64,000 nucleotides of DNA from Fidelibacterota bacterium (lineage in GTDB: Bacteria > Marinisomatota > Marinisomatia > Marinisomatales > S15-B10): the NCBI GenBank assembly GCA_002715465.1, contig PAYY01000024.1, positions 1 to 64,000 on the forward strand, read 5' to 3'. The translations under genes and the position numbers were made by a program. The notes beneath the pieces are model-generated. The model had not been told where the DNA came from and did not search any database. It saw nothing but the letters and a program-made list of their open reading frames with translations. Shown piece by piece: positions 7,755-16,300 of this stretch (its first letter is position 1; every line of letters begins with the position of its first letter).

Positions 7755-8729
7755 ATTAAAAAGATACTTATAACTGGTGCTACTGGATTTATTGGATCCC
7801 ATTTAGCCGAATGCTGTGTAACTGAAGGTTTGGATGTAGTGGCTTTTGATCGTTATAACCCTAGCAATAGTTGGGGTTGGCTAGAGGAATCAAAGTACAA
7901 AAATGAAATGGAAATCATTTTGGGCGATATTCGTGATTTTGATTCTGTATCAAATGCATTGGAAGATTGTGAAGCTGTTTTTCACTTAGCGGCATTAATT
8001 GGTATTCCATACTCCTATATTTCACCATTGGCTTATATACGTACTAATGTTGAAGGTACCTACAATATACTAGAAGCTTCTAAGAAGCAATCCCTTCAAC
8101 AAGTACTTATCACATCAACCAGCGAAACTTATGGTACGGCCCAATATACCCCAATTGATGAGAATCATCCATTAATTGGTCAGTCGCCTTATTCAGCATC
8201 GAAGATAGCTGCTGATCATTTAGCATTGAGTTATTATAAATCTTTTGATCTTCCTATAAAAATAGTTCGACCTTTTAACACTTATGGTCCAAGACAATCA
8301 TCAAGGGCAATAATTCCTACAATTATTACACAGATATTCAGTGGCTCTAATGAATTAACGCTTGGTAATATTGATCCAACAAGGGATCTTACTTTTGTAA
8401 AAGATACTTGTTCTGCCTTTTTGAGCATATTTCGATCAGACAATTTTTTCGGAGAAGTAACAAATGTTGGGATGAATAGTGAAATATCAATTAGAGATTT
8501 AGCAAAAAAAATTATGATTTTTACAGAAAAAAATATTTCCATAGAAAGTGAAAAAAGAAGGATACGACCAGAGAATAGTGAAGTTGAAAGATTAGTCTGT
8601 AGCAACAAAAAATTATTAGAAAATTCTTCTTGGAAGCCAAGCTATAATCTTGAAAAAGGTCTTAAAGAAACGGTTGAATGGTTCAAAGAAAATCCACAAT
8701 TGAATAAGCCAAAATTATATCATGTCTAA
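7755..8729 (+). CDS. legB: LegB-like NAD-dependent sugar-nucleotide 4,6-dehydratase
   Basis: The extended SDR carries the Rossmann motif GATGFIGSH at the very N-terminus, HLAALIGIPYSYISPLAYIRTN, the YxxxK catalytic pair (SPYSASKIAADHLALSYY) and IVRPFNTYGPRQSSRAIIPT, all typical of LegB, the GDP-GlcNAc 4,6-dehydratase of legionaminic acid synthesis. No ATG, GTG or TTG lies between the in-frame stop at 7746 and the glycine-rich loop. The best start is ATT at 7755, giving MKKILITGATGF, with AGGA at 7740-7743 as Shine-Dalgarno. The first conventional start (TTG 7830) would delete the NAD loop. It opens the legionaminic acid block after a 97-base gap. Confidence 0.85.
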   Translation: MKKILITGATGFIGSHLAECCVTEGLDVVAFDRYNPSNSWGWLEESKYKNEMEIILGDIRDFDSVSNALEDCEAVFHLAALIGIPYSYISPLAYIRTNVEGTYNILEASKKQSLQQVLITSTSETYGTAQYTPIDENHPLIGQSPYSASKIAADHLALSYYKSFDLPIKIVRPFNTYGPRQSSRAIIPTIITQIFSGSNELTLGNIDPTRDLTFVKDTCSAFLSIFRSDNFFGEVTNVGMNSEISIRDLAKKIMIFTEKNISIESEKRRIRPENSEVERLVCSNKKLLENSSWKPSYNLEKGLKETVEWFKENPQLNKPKLYHV

Positions 8730-9669
8730 AGTAAATCTCGGCATTATTGGTGCTGGGGAAATTGCTAAAGAACACCTAAAGGTTATTCAAGCTCTTAATG
8801 ATTTAAACCCTATAGGTATTACTAGCCGGACTTTATCAAAGGCTAAAGAATTAGCTAAAACCTTTAGAATAAAGGATGTTTACAATTCAGTTGGTGACCT
8901 TACAAAAAATTGTGAAATGGATGGTATATTAATTTTGGTATCTGCTGATCAAATTTATGGTGTTGCAAAGGAACTTTTACCTTTAGGTCTTCCTATTTTT
9001 CTTGAGAAGCCTCCCGCATTAAAACTAAGTCAGCTCAAAAGCTTAGTAAAACTAGCTGAAAAATATGAAACTAAAAATATGGTGGGTTATAATCGGAGGT
9101 ACTACTCCATTTTTATGAAAGGTCAAGAAATTATTCAAAAGCAAGGTGACCTTTTAGGCCTGGCGGTAGAAGGGCATGAAAGGTTTTGGAAAACCTCAAG
9201 AGGTGTAATACCTAAGAAAGTCCTTGAAAATTGGATATATGCGAACAGTACCCATACAATTGATCTCTTAAGATTTTTTGGTGGTGAAGTGAAAAAAATT
9301 AATGTATTGACAAAAAGAATTAAAGAAAAAAAGGGCGATCAATTTGTAGCCTCAATGGAGTTTCAATCAGGTTCATTAGGTACTTATACATCTCATTGGT
9401 ATTCTCCTGGAGGATGGTCTGTAACATTATTTGGGGATGGAGTAACAGTTAAGTTTAAACCTTTAGAAAAAGGAGTTTTCATAGATACGAACTTAATAGA
9501 ATCTGAAATAATACCAGATAATGTTGATATAACGTTTAAGCCTGGTTTTTACCGCCAAATGGAAAATTTTTCCAGTTTAATTAAGACTGGAAAACTCAAT
9601 CGTCCTGGCGAGGATTTGTCTCAGTCGATTATGACAATTGAATTAGCTGAAATGTTTGCCCGTGGCTGA
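8722..9669 (+). CDS. Gfo/Idh/MocA-family oxidoreductase
   Basis: The N-terminal Rossmann fold (LGIIGAGEIAKEHLKVIQ) and the EKP motif (LPIFLEKPPALKL) mark a Gfo/Idh/MocA NAD(P)-dependent sugar oxidoreductase of 315 residues. NMVGYNRRYYSIF and the substrate-side WIYANSTHTIDLLRFFGG, with its catalytic His, are also typical. It overlaps legB by 8 bases and legC by 14, so it is embedded in the legionaminic acid operon. It is not part of the standard Campylobacter order between LegB and LegC. It might oxidise or epimerise an intermediate or act in GlcN supply like PtmF; the substrate is unknown. Confidence 0.75.
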   Translation: MSKVNLGIIGAGEIAKEHLKVIQALNDLNPIGITSRTLSKAKELAKTFRIKDVYNSVGDLTKNCEMDGILILVSADQIYGVAKELLPLGLPIFLEKPPALKLSQLKSLVKLAEKYETKNMVGYNRRYYSIFMKGQEIIQKQGDLLGLAVEGHERFWKTSRGVIPKKVLENWIYANSTHTIDLLRFFGGEVKKINVLTKRIKEKKGDQFVASMEFQSGSLGTYTSHWYSPGGWSVTLFGDGVTVKFKPLEKGVFIDTNLIESEIIPDNVDITFKPGFYRQMENFSSLIKTGKLNRPGEDLSQSIMTIELAEMFARG

Positions 9670-10828
9670 TTATTCAGTTCCACTTTCCGTTCCAAATATT
9701 TCTGGGAATGAATGGAAATATGTAAAAGAGTGCCTTGATACTAATTGGGTGTCCTCGGCTGGAAAATATGTGAGTCTTTTTGAAAATAGTGTTGCAGAAT
9801 ATACTAAATCAAAAAATGCAATTGCATGCGTTAATGGAACTTCAGCTATTCAGGTTAGTTTGAAATTAGCTGGTGTAAAACCTAATGATGAAGTTATTGT
9901 ACCCACATTAACTTTTATTGCACCAGTGAATGCTATTCGATACAACGGAGCAGATCCTGTATTTATGGATGTTGATGATTACTATAATATTGATGTAGTG
10001 AAGACTATTGAGTTTATAAAGAAAGAGACAATTTTTAAAGATGGGAATAGCTATAACAAGAATACCAATCAAAGAGTTGCGGCAATTATCCCAGTCCATG
10101 TTTTCGGAAATGCTGCTTGGCTCGATGAGTTGATCCCTATTTGTAAAGAATGCAATATTAGCATAGTAGAAGATGCCTCAGAAAGTCTGGGAACTCGTTA
10201 CAAAAGTGGGAAGTTTTCGGGAAAACATACAGGTACGCTTGGACAGCTTGGGTGTCTTTCCTACAATGGCAACAAAATTATTACTGCCGGTGGTGGTGGT
10301 ATGATTCTCACTGATGATAATTCTTTGGCTCAACGAGCCCGCTATCTAACAACTCAGGCTAAGGATGACCCAGTTCGGTATGTCCACAATGAAATTGGCT
10401 ATAATTTTCGGTTAACCAACATTCAGGCTGCACTGGGAGTTGCCCAATTAGAACAGTTGCCTGAGTTTCTGAAACGAAAAAAAGAAATTATCCGCCAGTA
10501 CACTGAAGCTCTAGAAAACATTAAAGGGCTGACTCTTGTGGAAAGTCCAGAATATGCTGATAACAACTATTGGCTGAATTTGCTTCAGATCAATCATGAG
10601 AGATATGGTTTAGATCGAGATGGTCTGATTACGAGGTTGGAAAAAAATGGGATTCAGTCCCGCCCTGTCTGGAGATTAAATCATTTGCAGAAACCTTATA
10701 AAAAATGTCAGTCATTTAGAATTGAAAATGCTATTAACCTAATAAATAAATCACTTTGTTTGCCATCATCAACTAATTTATCATCGATTGAATTTAATAA
10801 AGTCATCGCTTGTCTTAATAAAAATTGA
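9656..10828 (+). CDS. legC: LegC-family aminotransferase (4-amino transfer)
   Basis: The DegT/DnrJ/EryC1 PLP aminotransferase has an intact Schiff-base Lys207 in SYNGNKIITAGGGGM. The N-terminal SVPNISGNEWKYVKECLDTNWVSS and CVNGTSAIQVSLKLAGV are characteristic of LegC, which aminates C4 of the 4-keto-6-deoxy intermediate made by LegB. The start is TTG 9656 or GTG 9662; both overlap the upstream oxidoreductase and neither has a strong Shine-Dalgarno. The gene is clearly less AT-rich than most of the window (bases 10621-10680 contain 27 G or C of 60), a possible sign of separate acquisition. Confidence 0.85.
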   Translation: MPVADYSVPLSVPNISGNEWKYVKECLDTNWVSSAGKYVSLFENSVAEYTKSKNAIACVNGTSAIQVSLKLAGVKPNDEVIVPTLTFIAPVNAIRYNGADPVFMDVDDYYNIDVVKTIEFIKKETIFKDGNSYNKNTNQRVAAIIPVHVFGNAAWLDELIPICKECNISIVEDASESLGTRYKSGKFSGKHTGTLGQLGCLSYNGNKIITAGGGGMILTDDNSLAQRARYLTTQAKDDPVRYVHNEIGYNFRLTNIQAALGVAQLEQLPEFLKRKKEIIRQYTEALENIKGLTLVESPEYADNNYWLNLLQINHERYGLDRDGLITRLEKNGIQSRPVWRLNHLQKPYKKCQSFRIENAINLINKSLCLPSSTNLSSIEFNKVIACLNKN

Positions 10829-11484
10829 AAATTTGTTTTCTTACAAAAAGAGAAAAGCCAGGAGTTGAAGATGCTATTGCATTTACAAAAAATGTTGCGC
10901 CTGCAATTGAAGTATACTACGGAAGTATTAATGATCCTTTTCCAAAAAAGGTTTTAACTAGAAAATATGACATTCTTATTTCTTATATATCGCCTTGGAT
11001 CATACCTGCAAATACTTTAAGTAAAACTAAAAACTGGAACATCAATTTTCATCCCGGACCCCCAGAATATCCAGGCATAGGTTGTTTTAATTTTGCAATT
11101 TATGAATCATCTCAAAAATTTGGTGTAACAGCGCACGTTATGGAAGCAAAAGTAGATACTGGGAAAATCATTGGTGTAAAAAGATTTAAAATGGATAATA
11201 ATGAAACCGTAAAAACTTTAAGTCAAAAAACATATAATGCTCAATTAAAACTTTATAAAGATGTTATGCATTTTATTTTTAATTATAAAACTTTGCCTGA
11301 TTCTACAGAAACTTGGCAAAGAAAACCTTATAAAAGGATTCAACTTGAAGAATTAGCTACGATAAGTCCAAATATGAGTAAAGATGAAATCAGAAAAAGA
11401 ATAAGAGCAACATATTATAAAGGGAAGCCTGCTCCTTATATCGAATTATATGGATCTAGATTTGAATATAATCCAGAAAGATAA
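10825..11484 (+). CDS. formyltransferase-family protein (sugar N-formyltransferase candidate)
   Basis: The 219-residue protein has the Fmt-like formyltransferase core. NINFHPGPPEYPGIGCFNFA carries the Asn and His of the Asn-His-Asp catalytic set, and VDTGKIIGVKRF carries the Asp loop. Such enzymes use N10-formyltetrahydrofolate to formylate amino sugars. It sits directly after LegC, the place of the LegH N-acetyltransferase in known legionaminic acid loci, and no GNAT or hexapeptide acetyltransferase is present in this block. I infer that it formylates the 4-amino group (later N7). The TTG start overlaps the legC stop as TTGA. A divergent tail (ATYYKGKPAPYIELYG) follows the catalytic domain. 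Confidence 0.75.
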   Translation: MKICFLTKREKPGVEDAIAFTKNVAPAIEVYYGSINDPFPKKVLTRKYDILISYISPWIIPANTLSKTKNWNINFHPGPPEYPGIGCFNFAIYESSQKFGVTAHVMEAKVDTGKIIGVKRFKMDNNETVKTLSQKTYNAQLKLYKDVMHFIFNYKTLPDSTETWQRKPYKRIQLEELATISPNMSKDEIRKRIRATYYKGKPAPYIELYGSRFEYNPER

Positions 11485-11486
11485 TA

Positions 11487-12491
11487 ATGCTTAACAAAAC
11501 TTTAATTATAGCTGAAGCAGGGGTTAATCATAATGGCAGCATTAAAATTGCAAAAAAACTTGTAGATATTGCTGTAGCGGCTGATACAGACTTCGTTAAG
11601 TTTCAGACATTTAAAGCAAAAACATTGCTAACCAAAAATGCTGAAAAAGCTGAATATCAAAAACTGCAAACTGACAAATGTGAATCTCAGTTTGATATGA
11701 TTAAGAGATTAGAATTAAGCAAAAGTGATCATAAGATACTGCACAGTTATTGTAAAGAAAAAGGAATCCCATTCGTGTCTACAGCTTTTGATAAAGACAG
11801 CATTAATTTGCTTTTAGAATTTGATATTCCTTTCTTTAAGATTCCATCAGGAGATATTACAAACTTGCCTTACCTCCGATACATAGGTTCCATGGGAAAA
11901 CCAGTGATTATGTCAACAGGAATGGCGGACCTTGAAGAGGTCAGAATTGCTATGGAGATTTTATTGGAAGGTGGTTTAAAAAAGAGTGAACTAACAATTT
12001 TACATTGTAGTACGGAATATCCCACACCTATGATAGATGTAAACCTTAAGGCGATGGAAACAATTAGAAACGAATTAGATGTAAAGGTGGGTTATTCTGA
12101 CCATACTAATGGAATTGAAGTTGCTATCGCGGCAGTAGCTTTAGGTGCTTCAGTTATCGAAAAGCATTTTACTATTGATAGGAATTTATCAGGTCCTGAC
12201 CATTCTGCAAGTTTAGAGCCAAAAGAATTACAGGCTATGGTCTCAGCTATTAGAAATATTGAATTAGCAACAGGAGATGGGAAAAAAACCCCAAATAAAA
12301 GTGAGAAGAAAAACATTGTTATTGCTAGAAAATCAATTGTTGCAAAAAAAAAGATAAAAAAAGGAGAATTTTTTTCAGAAAAAAATATAACAGTTAAAAG
12401 ACCTGGGACAGGAATTTCACCTATGAAATGGGATGAAATATTAGGATCAATTGCGGGGGAAAATTATTATGAGAATGATTTAATTCAATGA
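11487..12491 (+). CDS. legI: N-acylneuraminate/legionaminate synthase (NeuB family)
   Basis: The NeuB-type TIM barrel condenses phosphoenolpyruvate with a 6-deoxy-mannosamine derivative to give a nonulosonic acid. Signatures are IIAEAGVNHNGSIKIAKKL at the N-terminus, FKIPSGDITNLPYLRYI, LHCSTEYPTP and IEKHFTIDRNLSGPDHSASL. A C-terminal SAF (antifreeze-like) domain begins around residue 275 (IARKSIVAKKKIKKGEFFS). The length (334) is normal. The context with LegB, LegC and LegG favours legionaminate synthase over sialic acid synthase. It starts 2 bases after the formyltransferase gene, and its stop overlaps the next gene as ATGA. Confidence 0.9.
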   Translation: MLNKTLIIAEAGVNHNGSIKIAKKLVDIAVAADTDFVKFQTFKAKTLLTKNAEKAEYQKLQTDKCESQFDMIKRLELSKSDHKILHSYCKEKGIPFVSTAFDKDSINLLLEFDIPFFKIPSGDITNLPYLRYIGSMGKPVIMSTGMADLEEVRIAMEILLEGGLKKSELTILHCSTEYPTPMIDVNLKAMETIRNELDVKVGYSDHTNGIEVAIAAVALGASVIEKHFTIDRNLSGPDHSASLEPKELQAMVSAIRNIELATGDGKKTPNKSEKKNIVIARKSIVAKKKIKKGEFFSEKNITVKRPGTGISPMKWDEILGSIAGENYYENDLIQ

Positions 12492-13648
12492 AAAAGAGAA
12501 AAATTTGTATAGTAACAGGAACAAGAGCTGAATACGGGCTTTTATATTGGTTAATGAAAGATATAGAAAATGATAAAGCATTCAAATTGCAGATTATTGC
12601 AACAGGTATGCATTTATCAACTGAGTTCGGACTCACATATAAAGAAATTGAAAAAGATGGTTTTCAAATTGATAAAAAAGTAGAAATGCTTTTGTCATTG
12701 GATACTCCTTCAGCTATTTCAAAATCCACTGGTTTAGGTCTTATTGGTTTCTCTGATGCTTTAAATGATCTTGCCCCTGATATAGTAATTGTATTAGGAG
12801 ATAGATTTGAAGTTTTTTCTGCAGCTTTAGCGGCAACATTTGCAAGAATTCCATTTGCGCATATTCATGGTGGAGAATCGACAGAAGGAGTGATTGATGA
12901 AGCTATTCGTCATTCGATAACTAAGATGGCTTGGTGGCATTTTGTTGCAGCCAAAGAATATGAAAAAAGGGTTCTTCAATTAGGAGAAAATCCTAAACAA
13001 ATTTTTAATGTAGGTGGCCTTGGTGTGGATTCAATAAAAAGAACCAAATTTCTTTCTAAGCGAGAATTAGAGGCAAATATCGGAGTTCGATTTTTAAAAA
13101 AAAATTTACTAGTCACTTTTCATCCAGTAACTTTAGAGAAGAATAGTTCTAAAGAAAATTTCGAACAATTATTAGAGGTTTTGACTGAATTGAAGGATTG
13201 TTTAATAATTTTTACTATGCCTAATGCAGATTCATTTGGGCGAGTCATTAAAGAAATGATTCATCAATTCGTATCAAATAATTCAAAAAACTATGTAGTT
13301 TTTGATTCTATGGGAAGGTTGAATTATTTGTCCACACTCCAATTTGTGGATGGTATGATTGGGAACTCTTCTAGTGGGCTCTTAGAAGCTCCTTCATTCA
13401 AAATAGGAACAATAAATATTGGTGATAGGCAGAAAGGCAGGCTTAAATCAAAAAGTATTATTGATTGCGACCCTTCAAAAGAATCTATTTTAAAAGGAAT
13501 AAAAAAGCTTTACAGTAAAGATTTTCAAAAGCTATTGTCTACTGTTGTCAATCCTTATGGAGATGGTTCTGCTTCTGAAAAAATTATAGAGGTTTTGAAA
13601 AATGATAAGATTCCTGCGGAGTTAAAAAAGGAGTTTCACAATTTATAA
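12488..13648 (+). CDS. legG: hydrolysing sugar-nucleotide 2-epimerase (NeuC/LegG)
   Basis: The 386-residue WecB/NeuC-family GT-B-fold enzyme starts ICIVTGTRAEYGLLYWLM. It carries IVLGDRFEVFSAALAA, HIHGGESTEGVIDEAIRHSITK, and the C-terminal GNSSSGLLEAPSFKIGTINIGDRQKGR, all characteristic of hydrolysing 2-epimerases. In this pathway it removes the nucleotide and inverts C2 to give the 2,4-diamido-6-deoxymannose for LegI. Members of this family use UDP- or GDP-linked substrates; the PtmE neighbour suggests GDP. Its 3' end carries a strong Shine-Dalgarno (AAGGAG, 13628-13633) for the next gene. Confidence 0.88.
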   Translation: MKKRKICIVTGTRAEYGLLYWLMKDIENDKAFKLQIIATGMHLSTEFGLTYKEIEKDGFQIDKKVEMLLSLDTPSAISKSTGLGLIGFSDALNDLAPDIVIVLGDRFEVFSAALAATFARIPFAHIHGGESTEGVIDEAIRHSITKMAWWHFVAAKEYEKRVLQLGENPKQIFNVGGLGVDSIKRTKFLSKRELEANIGVRFLKKNLLVTFHPVTLEKNSSKENFEQLLEVLTELKDCLIIFTMPNADSFGRVIKEMIHQFVSNNSKNYVVFDSMGRLNYLSTLQFVDGMIGNSSSGLLEAPSFKIGTINIGDRQKGRLKSKSIIDCDPSKESILKGIKKLYSKDFQKLLSTVVNPYGDGSASEKIIEVLKNDKIPAELKKEFHNL

Positions 13649-14693
13649 AGAAATAAATATTAAAGCTGATATATCTATCCATGACGCAATGAAAAAAATG
13701 ACGAAAACAGGTGAAAAATGTTTAGTTATCACTAATGAAGATAATATTCTGCTTGGGACATTAAGTGATGGTGATTTGCGGAAAGCAATTTTACAGGGTG
13801 CTTCAATAAGTGATTCAATTAAAAATATTTACCAACAAAAACCAACGGTGCTTGTGGAAGGGGAGTATAATCTTGAAAAAGTAAAAAAACTATTCACAAA
13901 AAACAAATTTGATCTTATCCCTGTGGTAAATAATAGAGGTAAACTAGTTGACGTTCTCTTCTGGGAAACCGTATTCCAGAAAAGTGAAAAAAGACAGGAA
14001 AAAAAATTAGATGTTCCTGTTGTTATTATGGCTGGAGGGAAAGGAACTCGCCTCGAGCCATTTACTAAGGTGTTGCCTAAACCATTGGTGCCTATTCATG
14101 AAAAGCCGTTGATTGAGCATATTATTGAGCGTTTTACAGATGTAGGTGTAAAAGATTTCATCCTTACGATCAACTACAAAGCTAGAATAATGAAGGCCTT
14201 TTTTGAAGAATTAGAACCAAAATTTTCCGTCGAATTTTTAGAGGAACAGGAACCCCTAGGTACTGCAGGGAGCCTTAAATTTCTGAAAGGTAGGTTGATC
14301 CAGCCCTTTATGGTAACTAATTGTGATATCATTATCAAAGCTGATTACCTAGACCTTTATTCTTTTCACAATAAGAATAAATATGATATTACATTGGTGG
14401 CATCAATGAAAAACTATACTATACCCTATGGTACATGTGAATTGAATAATGAAGGCCATTTGAAAAACATCAATGAGAAGCCAGAGTATGATTTTCTTGT
14501 AAATGCGGGTCTCTATGTTTTGAATCCCGATGTGCTCGAATTTATACCAAAAGATAGTTCCTATCACATTACCAACCTTATTGAAGATGTGCAAAAAGAT
14601 GGAAAAAAAATCGGCGTTTATCCCATTGATGATGATGCATGGATTGACGTTGGTCAATGGGCTGAATACCAAAAGATAGTAGAGAGACTATAG
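13641..14693 (+). CDS. ptmE: CBS-domain nucleotidyltransferase (PtmE-like, GlcN-1-phosphate guanylyltransferase type)
   Basis: A tandem CBS domain region (about residues 1-120; LLGTLSDGDLRKAIL, KFDLIPVVNNRGKLVDVL) precedes a nucleotidyltransferase domain with MAGGKGTRLEPFTKVLPKPL. PtmE of Campylobacter has this architecture and makes the GDP-amino sugar that feeds LegB. The ATG at 13689 lacks a Shine-Dalgarno and cuts into the first CBS domain. An ATT at 13641, seven bases after AAGGAG (13628-13633), gives a full N-terminus (MYKEINIKADISIHDA) and an 8-base overlap with legG. I therefore choose the ATT, with the ATG as the alternative. Confidence 0.82.
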   Translation: MYKEINIKADISIHDAMKKMTKTGEKCLVITNEDNILLGTLSDGDLRKAILQGASISDSIKNIYQQKPTVLVEGEYNLEKVKKLFTKNKFDLIPVVNNRGKLVDVLFWETVFQKSEKRQEKKLDVPVVIMAGGKGTRLEPFTKVLPKPLVPIHEKPLIEHIIERFTDVGVKDFILTINYKARIMKAFFEELEPKFSVEFLEEQEPLGTAGSLKFLKGRLIQPFMVTNCDIIIKADYLDLYSFHNKNKYDITLVASMKNYTIPYGTCELNNEGHLKNINEKPEYDFLVNAGLYVLNPDVLEFIPKDSSYHITNLIEDVQKDGKKIGVYPIDDDAWIDVGQWAEYQKIVERL

Positions 14694-15605
14694 GTGGACA
14701 TTTCAGCTTTGGTCATAAGCCATGGATCTATTGGAAAAAGGCATGCGGAAATTCTAACTCAATTAGAAGATATTTCAGAGGTTTCCGTTCTCAGTAATCA
14801 GGATAGTCTCAACTATAGAACACTTAAATCAATGGAAGAAATTCCTCATTTAAACCCGGATTATGTGGTCATTGCTTCTCCTACATCCGATCATTATTCC
14901 CAGCTCAAGTTTCTCGATCAGTATCTTGAAGCGAAGAAAATCCTAGTGGAAAAACCACTATTTAATTCAATGTTTGATTTAACAATCATAAATAATCAGG
15001 TTTATGTTGGATACAACCTACGTTTCCATCCTCTGATCCATAAAATAAGAGAGGCTATTGAGGGAAAAACAATCTGGAGCATCCATGCTTTCTGCGGTTC
15101 TTATTTGCCGGATTGGAGGCCAGACCGAGATTATCGAGAAACTTCCAGCGCAAGCAAAGCTTTGGGCGGTGGCGTATTGCTGGATTTGAGTCATGAATTA
15201 GATTACATTCAATGGTTAGTAGGGACCTTACAAGTTGAGCATGTTATTAGTAAAAAAGTTTCTAACCTTGAAATTGACAGTGATGATTTGTTAATGCTAA
15301 CAGCCTCTACTCGCGATAATGTTAAGATTCAGATTGGTTTGAACTATTTCACTCATGATTCTATCAGACAGATTAATATTGATGGTGAAGGTGTGAGTAT
15401 AAAAGGGGATTTAATAGCTAATACTCTTAGTATTACACTTAATTGTAAAACTTCACGACATTCTTGGCCAAAACTTGCACGAAATACGACCTTTCAAGCT
15501 CAACATCGTGCAATACTTGATGGAGATTTATCTAATATTTGTAGTTTTGATCAAGGTATAAAAACTATGCAACTTATAGACAAGATCCGTTTTTGGCCAA
15601 AATGA
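14694..15605 (+). CDS. ptmF: Gfo/Idh/MocA-family oxidoreductase (PtmF-like)
   Basis: This NAD(P)-binding oxidoreductase of 303 residues shows a slightly altered N-terminal loop (VISHGSIGKRHAEILTQL), VVIASPTSDHY, and the EKP motif in KILVEKPLFNSM. YVGYNLRFHPLI and GGVLLDLSHELDYIQWLVG give the usual catalytic His region. Its position between PtmE and LegF matches PtmF of Campylobacter, implicated together with PtmA in providing the GlcN precursor for GDP-linked legionaminic acid synthesis. It starts at GTG directly after the ptmE stop and ends in an ATGA overlap with the next gene. Confidence 0.78.
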   Translation: MDISALVISHGSIGKRHAEILTQLEDISEVSVLSNQDSLNYRTLKSMEEIPHLNPDYVVIASPTSDHYSQLKFLDQYLEAKKILVEKPLFNSMFDLTIINNQVYVGYNLRFHPLIHKIREAIEGKTIWSIHAFCGSYLPDWRPDRDYRETSSASKALGGGVLLDLSHELDYIQWLVGTLQVEHVISKKVSNLEIDSDDLLMLTASTRDNVKIQIGLNYFTHDSIRQINIDGEGVSIKGDLIANTLSITLNCKTSRHSWPKLARNTTFQAQHRAILDGDLSNICSFDQGIKTMQLIDKIRFWPK

Positions 15606-16300
15606 ATCAAATCCTCTGTACTATATGTATGCGCGATGGTTCAAAGGGGGTTTCTGGAAAAAACTTACGTCTACTTCGTGGGAAGCCTCTGATGGCTTAT
15701 ACCATCGAACAAGCCTTGGAAAGCGGTCTCTTTAAACATGTAGTTATATCTACTGACTCCAAACAAATTGCTGAGATGGGCAAGCAGTATGGTGCTGAAT
15801 CATGGTTTTTACGTCCCCCTGAAATGGCTACAGACTCTGCAGCCAAACTCCCTGTTATTCGTCATGCTCTCTTAGAATCAGAAAAGTACTATGGACAAAC
15901 ATTCGATGTGCAAATCGACCTTGATGTGACATCACCTCTACGCAAAGTTGAAGATATCAGAAGGGCATTTAAGCAGTTTAAAGATGAGAATGCTGATATT
16001 CTTATCACAGCCAGTCCTTGTCGGAAAAATCCATATTTCAATATGGTTGAGATAGTCAATGGTCGTATTTATAAAGCAAAGGAATTTGATGCTCCACTTG
16101 TATGTAGACAAGATGCTCCACCAGTTTACGATATGAATGCTTCCATCTACATATGGAAGCGAGAGGCCATTTTGAATAGTAAGACTCTTTTTACTGAACG
16201 AACATCTCTCTACATTATGCCTGAGGAACGTTCGGTGGATATTGATACAGAATTAGATTGGGAGTTTGTGGAATTTATTGCAGAGAAGTCTTTACTATAA
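15602..16300 (+). CDS. legF: CMP-legionaminate cytidylyltransferase
   Basis: The NeuA/LegF-type cytidylyltransferase (232 residues) begins ILCTICMRDGSKGVSGKNLR, a variant of the CTP-binding ARxGSKGIPxKN motif. HVVISTDSKQIAEMGKQYGAE and QIDLDVTSPLRKVEDI, with the metal-binding acidic residues, follow. It activates the nonulosonic acid with CMP for transfer. ATG 15602 overlaps the ptmF stop as ATGA and is preferred to the in-frame TTG at 15593. This gene is among the most GC-rich of the window (28 of 60 bases at 15661-15720). Confidence 0.88.
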   Translation: MNQILCTICMRDGSKGVSGKNLRLLRGKPLMAYTIEQALESGLFKHVVISTDSKQIAEMGKQYGAESWFLRPPEMATDSAAKLPVIRHALLESEKYYGQTFDVQIDLDVTSPLRKVEDIRRAFKQFKDENADILITASPCRKNPYFNMVEIVNGRIYKAKEFDAPLVCRQDAPPVYDMNASIYIWKREAILNSKTLFTERTSLYIMPEERSVDIDTELDWEFVEFIAEKSLL

